Below, in pieces: positions 13,656-26,600 of a DNA stretch of 64,000 nt. Source of the stretch: Physcomitrium patens (lineage: Eukaryota > Streptophyta > Bryopsida > Funariales > Funariaceae). The DNA lies in NCBI RefSeq assembly GCF_000002425.4, contig NC_037273.1, positions 10,589,963 to 10,653,962 of the forward strand. The letters run 5' to 3'. The position numbers and the translations under genes were made by a program. Positions within the stretch are counted from its first letter, which is position 1; each line of letters starts with the position of its first letter. The notes below the pieces were generated by a model. The model did not search any database. It saw nothing but the letters and a program-made list of their open reading frames with translations, and had not been told where the DNA came from.

Positions 13656-14753
13656 TGTTAGAAGTGGAAATGGAATCATAGTAAGTCTTAGAGGCAATTA
13701 TCTTCATTGATTTAATATTTTTATTTCATTGTTGAATATTAAGGATTATTTATTAAGATCAATGTTTATATTGGTCTTCTATCTATATATACTACTTATA
13801 AAAACTATAAATATGAGCAGTTAGAAGAAGCATGAGAAAGAACCTCATGACATTTTAATATTGATATGAAAAATAAGATTTATAGTGGATTTAAATTAAT
13901 TTTTATTATTATCAAAATTCCCCAAGGTAGAAAAATATAACTTTAGATGGATATAAGTAATATAGAAATATTATAGAAATTTTCAGAATTTAATTATAAT
14001 TTATTTAGAATTTATTTAGAATTTTTTAGGAATTTTTAGAATAATTTTCAAGATCTTAGTAAAAAAAAATTGCCACTTTGGAAGCGTTTATGAAGAAATG
14101 AAGAAAGATTTGAAGGCTACAAAAGATACCTAAGTTGATTGGATATTTTTGAACATCATAGTGAGGTCAAAATTGTAAAATTATTGATCCTTCTAGTAGA
14201 AAATAAGAGGACTAGTAGCTAGTATAGTCCTTGTAAGAAGGGAGGTGCACAAATCCTATATGGGTTGCAGCACCTTGAAGGTAGTTAGAAGAATAAGACT
14301 AAGGCCTTGTGGCCTCTCTTAGACACCCTTATATACTACATATGAGCCTTGGTGAGACTCAAACCTTTGATCTATAAGCAAATTACTTTTGAGGTAAAAT
14401 ATTTTTACTTCACTTTTTAATTATTTATTTTATATCTTTAAAACTTTATAACTTATTCATAGTAATTTGGATTTACATGTTTCTAATGTCATTAGAAAGA
14501 TAAAAAAATTATCTATCTAAAAATATAAATTTTAATTTTTACTTTCACTTTTTACTTGGTAAAAATATAATGAATAGATTATGATTTATTTTTGAGTGTT
14601 GTAATTGCTTTATGTCATTTATTTCAATTTCTTTGTAGTTGTTCTTCTTTTGTTCTTGTTATTTGCTTACTTCACTTTACACCACCAATTACAAGAAACT
14701 CTTAATTGAAGCCATCTTGTAATTTGGATTGAAGAGTGAAAATTTACATTCAT
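13656..14753 (+). repeat. Dispersed repeat R2, copy 1
   Basis: About 1.1 kb that matches, as reverse complement, the sequence at 31.8-32.75 kb. Shared landmarks include AGTAAGTCTTAGAGGCAATT, a GGAATTTTTAGAAT-like block, the CCTTGTAAGAAG block and the CACCAATTACAAGAAACTC-like end. It interrupts the Copia RT/RNase H region. Ends compatible with TGTTAGAAG...CA would fit a solo LTR, but no target duplication is visible. Confidence 0.65.
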
Positions 14754-15560
14754 ACTAATAAATGCTCAAATTTGCCTCGAAGTTGAGTTCTACTATGAAA
14801 AATAAAGTATCAAATTTTATTAAAGTCAATTTATAGATCAATTAATAAAAGTTCAATCTTATCTATTACAAACTTTCAAAAGTCTTTATTTATCTAAAAA
14901 CTAATCTTTAAAAGAAAATAAAAATAATTCTTATAGATCCTATATTGTACCAAAACTATTTAGAAAGCTTTTTATATACAACTATCAATCAATGGGATAT
15001 ATAATATGAAGTCAGATGTGTCTTAAGATTCATACATAACTTATAATTCACACATATGACAATAGCAAAGAGAACTCTCATATATCTAAAAATAACAAAA
15101 GAATTTAGTATATTCTATCTTTCTAAAGATTTAAAAGGGCTACTTATTTTTATAAATAAAAATTGTATAAGAGATATCAATTTTTAAAAATCTAAATATA
15201 AAATATTCTACAAGCTTGATTCTTTCTTTATAGCATGGTTGAGAAAATTTTGATCAATAATGGTTTTTTTTCTATAGAAGTTGAATATTGTGTATTCTTA
15301 GAAATGGCTCAAAACATCACATATTATTGGAGACTACTAAAAAAATTATTAGTAAAGTAAGACAAACCTACTTCATTGCTATATGATAATATAAGTAGCA
15401 TCAAGCTAATGAAGGATCCAATTATATACCATTGTAATAAATTTATTAAAATAGACCATTAGTATATATAAAAAAATATTTAAATGGAAGAATTAAAATT
15501 AGATATATTCCATCTTAAGCATAACAATCCAATATTTTTATAAAACCTTTAAAAGAATAA

Positions 15561-16264
15561 ATTTTTATTCAAAAAAATAAAAATAAATAAAAAAATAGAT
15601 TTAAGAAAATTTCAACTAAAATATAAAGTCTTAAAAGAATAAATTCTTATAATTTACAAGTACAAAAATAATTACATAAGTATCAAGGTGCTAGTAAAAT
15701 TATAAATTTATAAAATTCTTTATATTTATTTTAGAACAAAATTTCTTTTATGATGATCTTTCAGATCTTTTCACTTGTACTTAATACTTAGGCTAAGGAA
15801 AATAAACATCTATTCAATATCCTCTTTGTACCACATAAAAATTTTGGCACTATTAATCGACAACCTTATAAAAGAGGTCAAATCCTAACAAGTTTTTTTG
15901 TAAAACCACCATTTTTTTTGCTTCCAACCTTTCCAAGGAATATGCATTAAGTCCTTTTAGAACCTCAATTCAAGACAATGACAACACCAACTATGATAAC
16001 AAGATTTGTAATGACTTATTAAACAACTTGCGACAAATAAAAGATGCAGTCTACATAACCAAGAAAAAAATAATAATAATAATAATTATATATGAAACAA
16101 GATAAATTATATCCAATACTTTAGCTTCTACAATCATATATAGATTTGTCTAAAATACTACATACCAGCTTAATATCTTCTATTGTTAACTTTAAAAAGT
16201 CAATTACTTCCATTGGTACCATATTCAGTTGAGACATGTTACAAAATTCCAAGTACATGTTAAA
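15561..16264. other. AT-rich spacer after the Copia remnant
   Basis: No coding frame or repeat family recognised. It has a short TAA run near 16.07 kb. It may hold the decayed end of the Copia element. Confidence 0.35.
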
Positions 16265-17050
16265 AAGAGGGTGTGTAACAAGATATAGATAAGATATTTG
16301 TATTATTGGCAAATAGGAATAGATAGTTAGAATCATATTTGAGAAGTTATGGAAGTTTTTAGAATTGGAATTAGATAAGTTGATCAAGTAGGAACCACCA
16401 TGGAATATTTTAGAAAGAATTTAGGACGATTATCTAGGTAAGGCCTATCATGGAACCTTATAGAAAAGGCATAGGGCGATTATCTAGGTAAGGCCTATCG
16501 TGGAACCTTATAAAAAAGGCTCAGGGTGATTATCTAGGTAAGACCTATTGTGGAACCTTATAGAAAAGGCTCAGGGTGATTATCTATGTAAGGCCTATCA
16601 TGGAACCTTATAGAAAAGGCTTAGGGCGGTTATCTAGGTAGGCCTACCATGAAACCTTTTAAAAGGAATTTAAGGTGGTTATCTAAGTAGGATCCATGAT
16701 CTATGAATATTCTAGAAAGTCCAAGGTTGTAGAAAAAAATATAAATAGGACTAGTCATGGCCTTTTGAGGCATCTAATCAAGTATGGCTCTGGACCCTTT
16801 TTTTTTTTAATACAATTGGATTTTATATCTTCCTATTTTTTTTTTTTGTTCTAATTCCGGTTATTCAATGTCTTCTACATCCCATTTTATTTATTTCTGT
16901 TTAGTTTTATTCTAGTCCAATTTGTCCTACCTTATGATAAGGTTTTATGTTGTTTTGGATTAGAAGGATCTTGAATACTTGAGATAGACCAGCCTTCTTT
17001 TAGGGTATTATTATCAACTTGTGCTAGTAAAATTTCTCTCATAGGATATT
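16265..17050 (+). repeat. LTR-like block of an unidentified family
   Basis: A block of distinct composition opens with TGTGTAACAAG, contains a 50-bp tandem array, then a TATAAATAGG promoter-like motif near 16,740, then T-rich tracts. This order (repeat-rich U3, TATA box, short R/U5-like part) is typical of an LTR. There is no second copy in the window and the right boundary is uncertain. Confidence 0.35.
16391..16705 (+). repeat. 50-bp tandem repeat, about 6 units
   Basis: Units recur every 50 bp (for example AGGCCTATC at 16,441 and 16,491, a variant at 16,541, then 16,591, with a slightly shortened unit after). Each unit contains GATTATCTAGGTAAGG and TGGAACCTTATA. The units are very similar in the middle and more diverged at the edges. 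Confidence 0.9.
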
Positions 17051-20000
17051 ATTGTTTTTTTTTTTTCCATTCATCATTTTGTCATCTAACAATCATTAAT
17101 TTTAAGTAAATATTATTTTTTACTTATTCACTTTATTTATAGATTAAATTTCTTATTTATATATATTTGGACTTTCTACACTAACAAAACTTTCTTGATT
17201 CAAATTAATCCTATATAAGTTTAGCAATATTATGTTCAAATTCAAAAAAACTTCTGTAGATGCTACAAAGATAGATAAGTCATTACCTATTTCAACAATC
17301 ATTCTAACCTTGGAAGGAATTCTAAAATCCAATAAATCTCTTTAAGTAGCTCTTAGAGATTTTATTTTCTTTTGTATATTATATTTCAAACAAAAATGTA
17401 GCAATAAGAGATAATTTTTTGTATCTTCAATTCAACCAATTTTTCTTAAGAAGTTAGGAACTTGAACCAGCTTCTTTATATATTAAGCTTTATCATATCA
17501 CCTCACAACTGTATTTAATACTTGTGAATTAGGTTTATATTAAAAATTCTTTATATTTGCTAAGACATAGATGATGTCTTTTAATACAAGACTAATATGA
17601 GAGTTAAGATTTGATGATACTAACATGATATCCAATCTCTTTATCTCCTAAAAATAAATCAATGCATTTCTAAGCTTATTTGTATATCTATACATCTTTA
17701 TTATACAACTATAAGTAATCTTATTTGGCTATTTCTATATCATTGAAAACTTTAAATTGGTATTACTATTAAATCACTTGAAAATAGGATATTAGGCTTA
17801 ACCTTCTAAAATATTTTTTTCCAACAATTAGCAAAGGCCATAAAACTCACTTCATAGCCCGAGTCATTCAAATATATTCACCAAAAGAGGTTATAAGTTT
17901 TTCTCCCAATTCTTTTTAAAAAGCTATAGCACAACATTGATAGAATACTCAATTCACACTTTGACATTTTTACTTCATGCTTGTCATCTCAAGTTTTTAT
18001 AGAAATAGATTTTGAATAATTGCATGAGATTTTGTGAGCAATTTAGTAATAGGCACCTAATTGTGAAAAGTCCTTCAAATATTGATAAGAAGGTGTAGAG
18101 TTAAATTTATGGAGTTTTTTTAATTTAAAAAATAAAACAAAAAAAAACAAAAAAAAAAATCCTTTTTGATAATTTGACAAGAATTCTAAGTTTAGAATTT
18201 TTAAAAATATTTTGGTGCAAGGAGCTATTTGAATTTTTAGTTTGTTGAATACAAGGTAACAACTAATTACCTATTATGTTATGGTTACTAGTGATTATCT
18301 AAGATTTAATCTATTACAAATGAACATTTAAAACTTATCATAACAATGCAACAAACAACTTCTATTCATAATAAAATATCATATTCATTAAAAAAAAATC
18401 CTTTAAGAATGAGCAATGAATATAATACGTTTTTTATATGATTAGAATTAGATAGATTAGAATAAGTAATTAATAGAAAAAATTTAAAATAAAGAATAGA
18501 AAAATTAAAATTATTGAATATAAAATAGGCCAATTCAATGAAATTGTGATTAAAAGGGATAATTTTTAAAAGTCATTATGTTCTTATTATTCTCTCTCTC
18601 TATTTTTTATTTTTATTTATTTTTTATTCTTTTTCTAAAATATTATAAGATTTTTTAATTTAATTTATTAATAATTTTTCAACAAAAATCAAGCTTTAGA
18701 AGATTTATAAATTCTTTATAATTGAATGATAAGTTTTAGAATCAATTTAACTAAAATATTTTATATTATTATTTTATATTATTATTTTAAAAATATATAT
18801 ATTTAAGATATTAAATATGTCATTAATATGAGAACTAATTAAATAAAATTTTAATTAAAAAATTCTTAGATTTTAAGTACTTATTCTAAAAAATAATTTA
18901 ACACTTAGTATATTTAAGATATTGATGTATATTTATTAAATTTATAATATTATTTTAATAACATCTATTTTATTTTTAAAAAAATAATTAAATATTTGAA
19001 TAAATTAGTTATAAATTTTCTAAATTTTAAATGCACATTTTGGTATTTTGTCCAACAAAAGTTACTCAATCTAAGTTGTAAAACAAAAGCAAGCTTAAAA
19101 CTCAAGTTAGAATTATTACTTATGATTCTCTTGTTTTTTATATTTTTAAATTTTTTTGTAGCATATGTCGTATTTGAATAATTAAAATATCTATTCGAAA
19201 ATTTTAAAACTTAAGTGTGAAAACTAGTGTTTTCTTTGATGGACCTTAAATAATAGAGCAAAGTAGGCCTTTAACCTTAGTTGGCATTTTTTTCTTGTAC
19301 TCATCTTTGGTGGCTTTTTAGTGCCTATTTTTCAATTTCTATTTGAATAGATTTGAACTTATTTAAAATCTTTTGAGCTAGAAGAAGGTTTAAAATGAAC
19401 TTATATTAATTAGAATTTTTTTTTTAAGTTATTAAAATTACTTTGATTTTGGCCAATATATAATTACTACTTTTGTAAAAAGGACATCAATCACAAGTTT
19501 GACTTGATCATACAATAATCAAACTACTATGACTAATTCTATCCTTATAATAAACTATTTTTGTTCTAAAATATTTTTAAAATATTCAAGTGTAATCAAA
19601 TTAATCATATATTTTTCCTATGAGACTACTCATGGTGTATGTAATTACATTCAATGTATTTTTTTTATACAAAATATCTACTTCAAACAAATACTTGTAT
19701 ATTTAGATATAAATTAAATTAATTTATTAATATTATTATTTATAAGATATTTTATTTTATATTCTTCTTTCATTTAATCTTATCTATAGAAATGATGAAA
19801 ATATACATTATTAATAAATTTAAAATCAAAATAAATTAGTATAATTTTTACCTATTTTAGAAAATATCTAATACTTCTATTATTTATTAAATCGCTTTAT
19901 CTTTCTTTAGAATCATATCTTTTCATTGTTCCATATATTTCAAAATTTTGAATCTTTTGTTGTTTTTTTAATTGATTCTTAAAGTTTATAAAGTCTTTTT

Positions 20001-21990
20001 TTCATTTTCCCTTCTTTATATTTTATATTTTTTCACTAATAAGTATTTTTTCATATAAGTTAATAAAATTCGAAGATGTATTCATAAATACACCATTATT
20101 CTTGTTGGACATATTTTTAAGTATTCCCAAATATTCTTTTGCTTCAAAACTCAATATCATATCTTTTAATGATATTTTTGTTTTTTAAATATATCAAACA
20201 TGTGCCTTAAAATGCCCTAAATTGCTAATTCTTTCTAAATCCAATAACTTATTAATTTTATTTCATCTTTTAAAATTAATGTATATAATTCTAAATTTAG
20301 AATTTTCTAAAGAATTTAATATTATAAATTTTTATTAACAATAATATTAAAAATGATAAATTATCATAAGAATATTTTATTATTATTTTATTGTTTTTAT
20401 TTAGAAATATTAATTTTAACACAACAATTAGATGTAAATGTAATTCATTTTTGGATAGTTTTTTAATATAAAGTCAAGTCCAAATTGCACTCAAATATAG
20501 ATTGTTGATTACATTCACAATAGACTGAGAGACACCTATTGTTAAGGGTATGTCTTTTGACTTATAAAATGCTCCTATAACATTTTAAACGGCCTTAATT
20601 ACAACTTATTAACAATATCATTGAAAATTCATAATGATGTTTTTAAATAGCCTTTTGTATTAATTAAAAGAATAAATCATACTACTTATCCTAAAATATG
20701 TTGTAAAAATGTTTGAATATTGTGTTTCAATTAATGCTACAAAATCCATATTTGTCAAATTTTAATGCAAATTAATTAGAAATATTATCATTATAATAGG
20801 AATTGCAATTGAATTGCTCAAAAATTATAAAAATTCTTAAAACACTTATTTTCACAAATATAACAATTATTAAAGAGTATTTAAGTTCTTTTTCAATACT
20901 TACAGTATTTACATCAATAAATCAATATTACCTTATCTTTAAAATAAAAATAAAAATAAAAACTACAAAAATAAATATCTATTGTAAAAATTGAGAAATA
21001 TATAAAAACTAATAAAATAATAAAAATAAAAATAAATAATAAAATAATCATTTCACATTTATTAGTACCTTCAAAATAGAGACAAGAATTTAAAGTCTAT
21101 TCTAATTTTGTAATAAAAGTGTCATAAGTCAAGAATATCAAAAGAAGCAAAAGTCAAAAGTCAAAAAGATTAAATAACTCAGTGTAAACTTCATTTTGCT
21201 TAATAATTGAAAGAAGCAAAATACAATATGGCTTATAGTAAGAAATATATTTTTTTATAATTATTAATAAAAAAAAATATGGTGTATTCAGTAATAATTT
21301 TAATCCAACTATTTGTAATAAAATCAATTATTCATATTTTATTTTTAAAATTTTTTGAAATATAGGAAAAACTTTTTAAAAAATAAAAAACTTACAAATA
21401 TTTATAATTATTAAAATATTTGTTAGTGAAAATCAATGTATTTTGTAAAGAAATAATAAATAAAGAAAACTAATACATAAAAGAGGTATTAATTTTTTAA
21501 AAAATGAAAAGAGAACAAAAAAAAATTTTAAAAATCATTTATTAAAACGTACATAAGATAGATAATCTGTGTGGTTTCAAAATTATTTGTGCTATTTTCA
21601 TTTATTTAAAAAATTAGATTCATCAGTATTTTTATTTTTATTTCTTTTATTAAAATTACATCAAATTAAGTAATTTACATAAATTTATATACTTATATAG
21701 TTATTTGTTTTAAAACCATCAATTAAATAATACTCACAAAACATTGAATATATTTTTTGTTACAAATAGGCCTGTATCAGAATATGTATCAAAATACAAG
21801 TTGTACTTATAATAGATGTTTATATCAGTCAAATAAACAACAATAAGTTGGAGTTCAAAAAAATATACTAGATAAATAATATTTTCCTAGTAAATCTTCA
21901 AAAAGTTTTTCAATCATAAATTTAGATTTTTTCATTTCTACAAATACGCCATGTAGCTGGTTAAAATGATGGTACATATTGCCTACTTTT
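17051..21990. other. AT-rich spacer, no gene
   Basis: Nearly 5 kb of very AT-rich sequence with only short open frames that look like chance products. Simple A/T-rich runs are frequent, for example AAATAAA repeats near 20.95 kb. Parts of 17.2-18.1 kb and 19.2-19.35 kb are slightly GC-richer and could be decayed transposon coding sequence, but I cannot identify them. Confidence 0.45.
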
Positions 21991-22659
21991 AAAAAAGTGC
22001 ATTTACAATTTAATACTTATATCAACAACCTCATAGTTTTTAGGCAATTTCTACAAGATCTTTGTAACTAGTGTATACAGAAGCAACAAACAAGTCCGTA
22101 AGTGATACACCCACAAGCGCATCCAATTCTCAAATCCTTCAAAAGCAATTTAGCTGCATGCTCCTCTCGTTCACTCGCTTGAATGCAAAAGAAAGATCAT
22201 CACAACAACAGTACTTGATGCCGTGATTGCATTTCTACTAGCAAATTTCTCAGATTCTTAACAGTTAAAAGCAGTGAAGGAGCTTGCAAACATAATAATT
22301 CGCAACAGCATGTGGTCAAGGAGAGAGAGGAGGGGGAGGGAGAGGCTGTAGGTCAAGGATGTCACAATGCACGGATCCGGAACAGTTACGGCACTAAATT
22401 GTGGATATTCATGAGGTACCCTATCTAGTATCGATGCATCAAATGGCACACAGACTTGCAAATTTTCACTCACATTTGCTACAACTCGAAGCTACAACTA
22501 AAGCTATCAACCAATATTGATGGACAACTGGCTAGTTTTCGCGGATACAAGTACCCCGCGTCGAAATGCAGTCAGATTCAGCATACAAAAAGCGGAAGTC
22601 CTCAAAGGTAAGGCTCTTAGAAGATGGTCAGAGGCTTGCAAACTGTAGCTACACAGTTA
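21991..22659 (-). other. 3' flank or 3' UTR of the receptor kinase gene
   Basis: GC content rises here relative to the spacer on the left, and no independent reading frame is convincing. A purine-rich GGAGAGAGAGG tract lies near 22.32 kb. Position directly after the proposed stop codon at 22,660 fits a 3' UTR followed by a terminator region. No polyadenylation signal is singled out. Confidence 0.4.
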
Positions 22660-25600
22660 TCAATCAGACGTCTCGAAAGTGGAACCATCCTTAGCGACAG
22701 AACTATTCGCTGGTGGCGGTGAGGGTGCCATTCTTGGATTTCGGATTGGGCTGCAAGACTCAGGCACATAAGATGATCAATACACGATCAGGAGTCGGTC
22801 TCACCAGACAGACGCATCTACATTTCGAGGCCTCGGGATCATGTGCTTGAGTTGAAGCCCCATACATCGATGAGGGCGATGGTGTGCAGTCAGTCCTGAA
22901 AGCTTAACAGTCAGTTAATCAATCCAGTCTGCTGGGAAGGATCATCACCTTGGCCGCTTGTCTGAACTCCTCGTTAAAGAGGTAGAGTGCATGAAAGAGG
23001 AGCTGTTGGAGCTCTCTGGACCTCTCGCCCCTGCACAACCAGCATAGAGTTCTCTTCCGAAAGCTTCCAGACCTGGGGAAGGAGGGGGCGTCTCCACGGG
23101 AGAGGGCCCTTCCAGCATCTTCACCACTTCCTGCATCGAAGGCCGGGCATTGACGTCCTCTTGCACGCACCGTAGAGCCACAAAAATCATGTTCCTAAGC
23201 ATCCCCTTATAAGTACTCGACAAGTCTCTTACTCCAATAGAAGGGTCTACAAGCTCTAGCACAGCTTCCTGACCGTCATCGCCGTACTTACGACTAATTA
23301 GAGAAAACCCCCACGTGGGTAAGAAGCACTGCTCTGCACTGGCACCCTGCTTAATGCACCGACGCCCACTAACAAGCTCCAGGATCACGATGCCTAGACT
23401 GTAAACGTCCACCTTCTCTGTGATGGGCATGAGTTTCACCCACTCCGGCGCCATGTAACCTTGAGAGTTACGCATGTTGGCCGCACGTAGTCTTTGGTCT
23501 CGGCCCATCAAACCTACGAGACCATAATCCACCAATCGAGGACTCTTATGCCTATCAACAATGATGTTCTCCGGTGTCAGGGCACCATGAATGGTTTTGC
23601 AGGAATTGTACTCTTGGTGCAAGTGGGCGACACCACGAGCGGCCCCTAACGCAATCAGGTGGCGATCCTGAACGGTCAACATATGTACCGAGTTCGTCAC
23701 GTTAAAAAGGTACTTATTCAGGGATTGACCTTCGGTCACAAGCTCATATACTAGCATTTGGTGCTGACCGTCCTTGCAATATCCCCGTAGTGGCACAAGA
23801 TTCGGATGCTGAGAAATGCGTCCAATAGCCGCTACAGCTGCCAGAAACTCCTTCTCTTTGAAATCTATGTCCTCCAGCTTCTTGACTGCGACCTTGGTGT
23901 TGTCGGGCAGGTGGCCCCGGTAGACACTGCTAAAGCCAGCAGACCCAAGCTTCTGGGTGAAGTTGCCTGTGCTTTCCACCATCTCCTGGTAGGAGAATCG
24001 TTGTAAGGATTTAGAGTATGGAACATCACCTACCAGCAGATTTTTCCCAGCATTGTTGTCGGCATCACTGAACAACTTCCGGCGGTTGTAGAATAACCAC
24101 CACATTGACCCTACAAGGAGAAGAAAAATGAAAGCACCAGCCCCGCCTGCGAAAGCATCAGCAGTCTTCCGGGTGGATTTTTTCCCACTCTCAGGACTCA
24201 CGACTTGCGCGTCAGACCCGTTCACAATTCTCAAGAACAAGGTCTGAAGGTCAATAGTATCATTCCCCGTCTTTCGAATCGTTTGCACAGCTTCGCCGGG
24301 CATCAAATAGCACGTTCCAGAGTCAGACAGCGAGCTTTTCACATGAAGGGCATTCGTGCACTTGCAGTCATTGGAGCAGTTCAGCTTGCACTGCGCAAGA
24401 GTTGAATTCGGACACCCAAATAAGCCGATACCCAAATAAGTCATCCCGGTGACACTGATGAACGTATCATTCTTACACGTAGAATCAATGTCCACCTTGC
24501 GTTTACAGGTGAAGTAAGGGGACGATGATGCCACAAAACCTGGAGGACAGCTGCATGAGTTATTCCCCGAGTGGCACAACCCATAAGGTCCACATTGCCC
24601 AGGAAGTAAGCAAGCTCTATTTGGATTAATCGTTCTGTTCCCGATTTCGGTCCCGTTTTCGTCATAACTTGAAATCACCAAAGCTCCTGTCTGGTGCAGC
24701 CTTGCATACTGCCAGGATGACGATTGTGGGGAAGGCTGATCACTTATTGTTTTATTGTCGTTAATGAAAAGACCTTTGTTCAAGGACAAACCAATACTGC
24801 GTATCTCTGTGTCGTTGGTCACATCATAATACGAAAAATTGTATATTCTCGGTTCATTTAAACAGTTGATTTTGAAGTGTTGAGTTAGCGTCACATTTTG
24901 ACGTTCCACTAGCATGGAGAAGAAGCTTCCAATGGAGTAGTTCCGAATTGGATCCGCTGCAGTCAATGCCAACGGATAACCTGTGACATTGACGGTCTGA
25001 TATGCTACAAGGATATCAGATGGAAAGTCGAAGCTACACCACAGTACGTTGGATAAGGAATTTCTTATCTCGAGGTTTCCAAAGTCAGTAAGCCCCAAAG
25101 TGGCCGTATCCTCTGGTTTTGGTCGAACACTCCAAACAATGTCGGATTGATTACTGAGCTCCAAGCCATCCTTTGAGAAATTCAAGCGACAATTCTGATT
25201 AACTCCATCACATCACAGAGATTCTAAAATCAGTACATGTATAAAAGCCTGCATCAGTCCAGAAGGTCCTCTCTTTCAGCGCACTAGGTCTTCTACAATG
25301 AGATCAAAATTCACAAAGCTTCCTATTGTACAACTCTAAAACACGAACCGATCAGCTTTAAACTTCCTACCCCTTTCATGAAAGGACAGAGTAGAAGGAA
25401 GCGAGTGCAGTTAAAAAATTAGCCTTATTTGTCATTCAAAACGTGATTCTTCATTTCAAAACTGGAAAGCAAGAGATGAGGTATCGGAGGCATACCTCAT
25501 TTAGGTCGACTTCATCGTCTCTCGGCAGAGAGGAGTTGCTAGCGAAGTTGGCAATCCAAATTGGTACATTGGAGGGAATATGCAACACCTTAGCCACACA

Positions 25601-25861
25601 TGAAGAGACTGAATAATTGGATTTTTCGAGATTGAGGGAAAATTTTTCATTCGAAGACACAAGGACGGTTAAACTCTCAGTCGCTGACCAATAGTTAAAA
25701 CCTGAAGAATTTTGTGCTGAGGATGACGGTCTGAAGTCTAAATTTCCTGGTGCTGATGGCGGTGTTGATGGTGTCCCCTCTGATGGAGGCTTCTGTGAGG
25801 CGACACGAAAAACTAACGCCGAAAGCCCCAACAGTAACAGAAACGGCACCTTACAACCCAT
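22660..25861 (-). CDS. G-type-lectin-like receptor (pseudo)kinase, three exons
   Basis: Proposed exons are 25861-25496, 25194-22949 and 22750-22660, with GT-AG introns of 301 and 198 bp, giving 900 residues. The second intron joins ...SSDKRP to a further 30 residues ending FETSD; if it is retained, the protein stops four bases later. Signal peptide: about 1-22. Lectin-like region: about 40-190 (IWIANF; WCSFDFPSD near 174). EGF-like Cys block: 317-342. PAN-like Cys cluster: 362-417. Membrane segment: 469-491. Kinase domain: about 530-815, with glycine loop GSAGFSSVYRG at 539 and VAVKK lysine 560. The catalytic loop reads HGALTPEN (658-665) instead of H-C/R-D-x-K-P-E-N, so the catalytic Asp is replaced by Ala; the DFG position is DYG (678) and APE is intact (704). 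It is probably a plasma-membrane receptor that signals through partners. It is the only confident host gene; ligand unknown. Confidence 0.9.
22751..22948 (-). other. Intron 2 of the receptor kinase gene (proposed)
   Basis: Donor CCAAG|GTGATG and acceptor CTTGCAG|CCCAAT. Splicing continues the frame for 30 codons (29 residues plus stop) into a Ser/Pro-rich tail that includes MAPSPPPANSSVAKDG. Without splicing the frame stops two codons after the donor. Confidence 0.7.
25195..25495 (-). other. Intron 1 of the receptor kinase gene
   Basis: Donor GAG|GTATGC and acceptor ATCAG|AATTG. It joins ...DEVDLNE to NCRLNFSKDG in phase 0, giving an uninterrupted lectin-like domain. Reading past the donor adds only an unrelated short tail, and the exon 2 frame has no ATG at its upstream end, which supports splicing. 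Confidence 0.85.
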
Positions 25862-26600
25862 TTCGCACTAATTATAAATTAGCACACCCTAATCCTTCTT
25901 CTTCCCAAAGTATTTAGTAAGCAAGTGCGTTGCACATCCCGAATGAGTCAAGAGAATGATCCTTTAATACAGTGAAAAATATTTTAAAACTAAAAATATG
26001 AAGAAAAAAATCCTTATACGACACACACGAACTGAGGTGGGGTCGTGCTCTGAAGAGCTTCTACGAGCATGAAAAACGTCTGGAGCTCCATCCCAGGATA
26101 CAGCAAATTCCCAGTCTTGAATAAGTCCATACCTCGCTCCCATTCAGTGTAAGCACCAGACTCACATTTGCGATAGCTTTTGTACCTCTTTCAAGACAGC
26201 CGATCTGAATTCTTGCAGTAGACTGAGTACACCTCCAAAATTGCTGAGGCGCTAGATAATCTAGACAGGTTCTGAGAATTGGCTGCCAAAATGTCGACAA
26301 TACTGTGCAACCTATTTGGTCATTACTTTTCGCATCTTTTCGAGATTTCTTTGTGACCGTCCGTTTCGAAACCCTCACACAACCTTCTTCGCTGTCAAAT
26401 ATCAGATCTGCATGAATGTAATCCACACCTCGTCGACCTAGTCGCAATAAATCATTCCCACGTACTCTTTGCTCGAACAAGGTCGTGCTCTGACACCCTC
26501 CTAAGCAGGAGAAAATGAAGCTATCAACATCCCTGCCAACATACCTCCACCCTTGCAGCCTCCGCCATATCCACTCTTCAACAGCTATCACCTAAGTCGA
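25862..26600 (-). other. Upstream flank of the receptor kinase, with a 176-codon ORF of unknown status
   Basis: This contains the probable 5' UTR or promoter of the kinase gene. A minus-strand open frame at 26061-26591 would encode 176 residues rich in Arg, Ser and Cys. I recognise no domain in it, and shorter open frames overlap it in both other minus frames, so coding is not established. It could be a leader exon or chance. Confidence 0.3.

Larger units (their letters stand above)
10540..15560 (+). mobile_element. Decayed Ty1/Copia element, plus strand, with two nested repeats
   Basis: Copia order is readable: a gag-like stretch from about 10.55 kb; integrase around 11.7-11.95 kb (the NTANYLVN block, then VDHLCMFASLAYLY); reverse transcriptase around 13.0-13.6 kb (a block ending WSTIQSIITIA); RNase H at about 15.0-15.5 kb (AKRTLIYLK, then SSIKLMKDP). 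It is old and broken many times. A solo chromovirus LTR sits between integrase and RT, and an R2 repeat lies inside the RT/RH part. Its own LTRs are not recognisable to me. Confidence 0.75.
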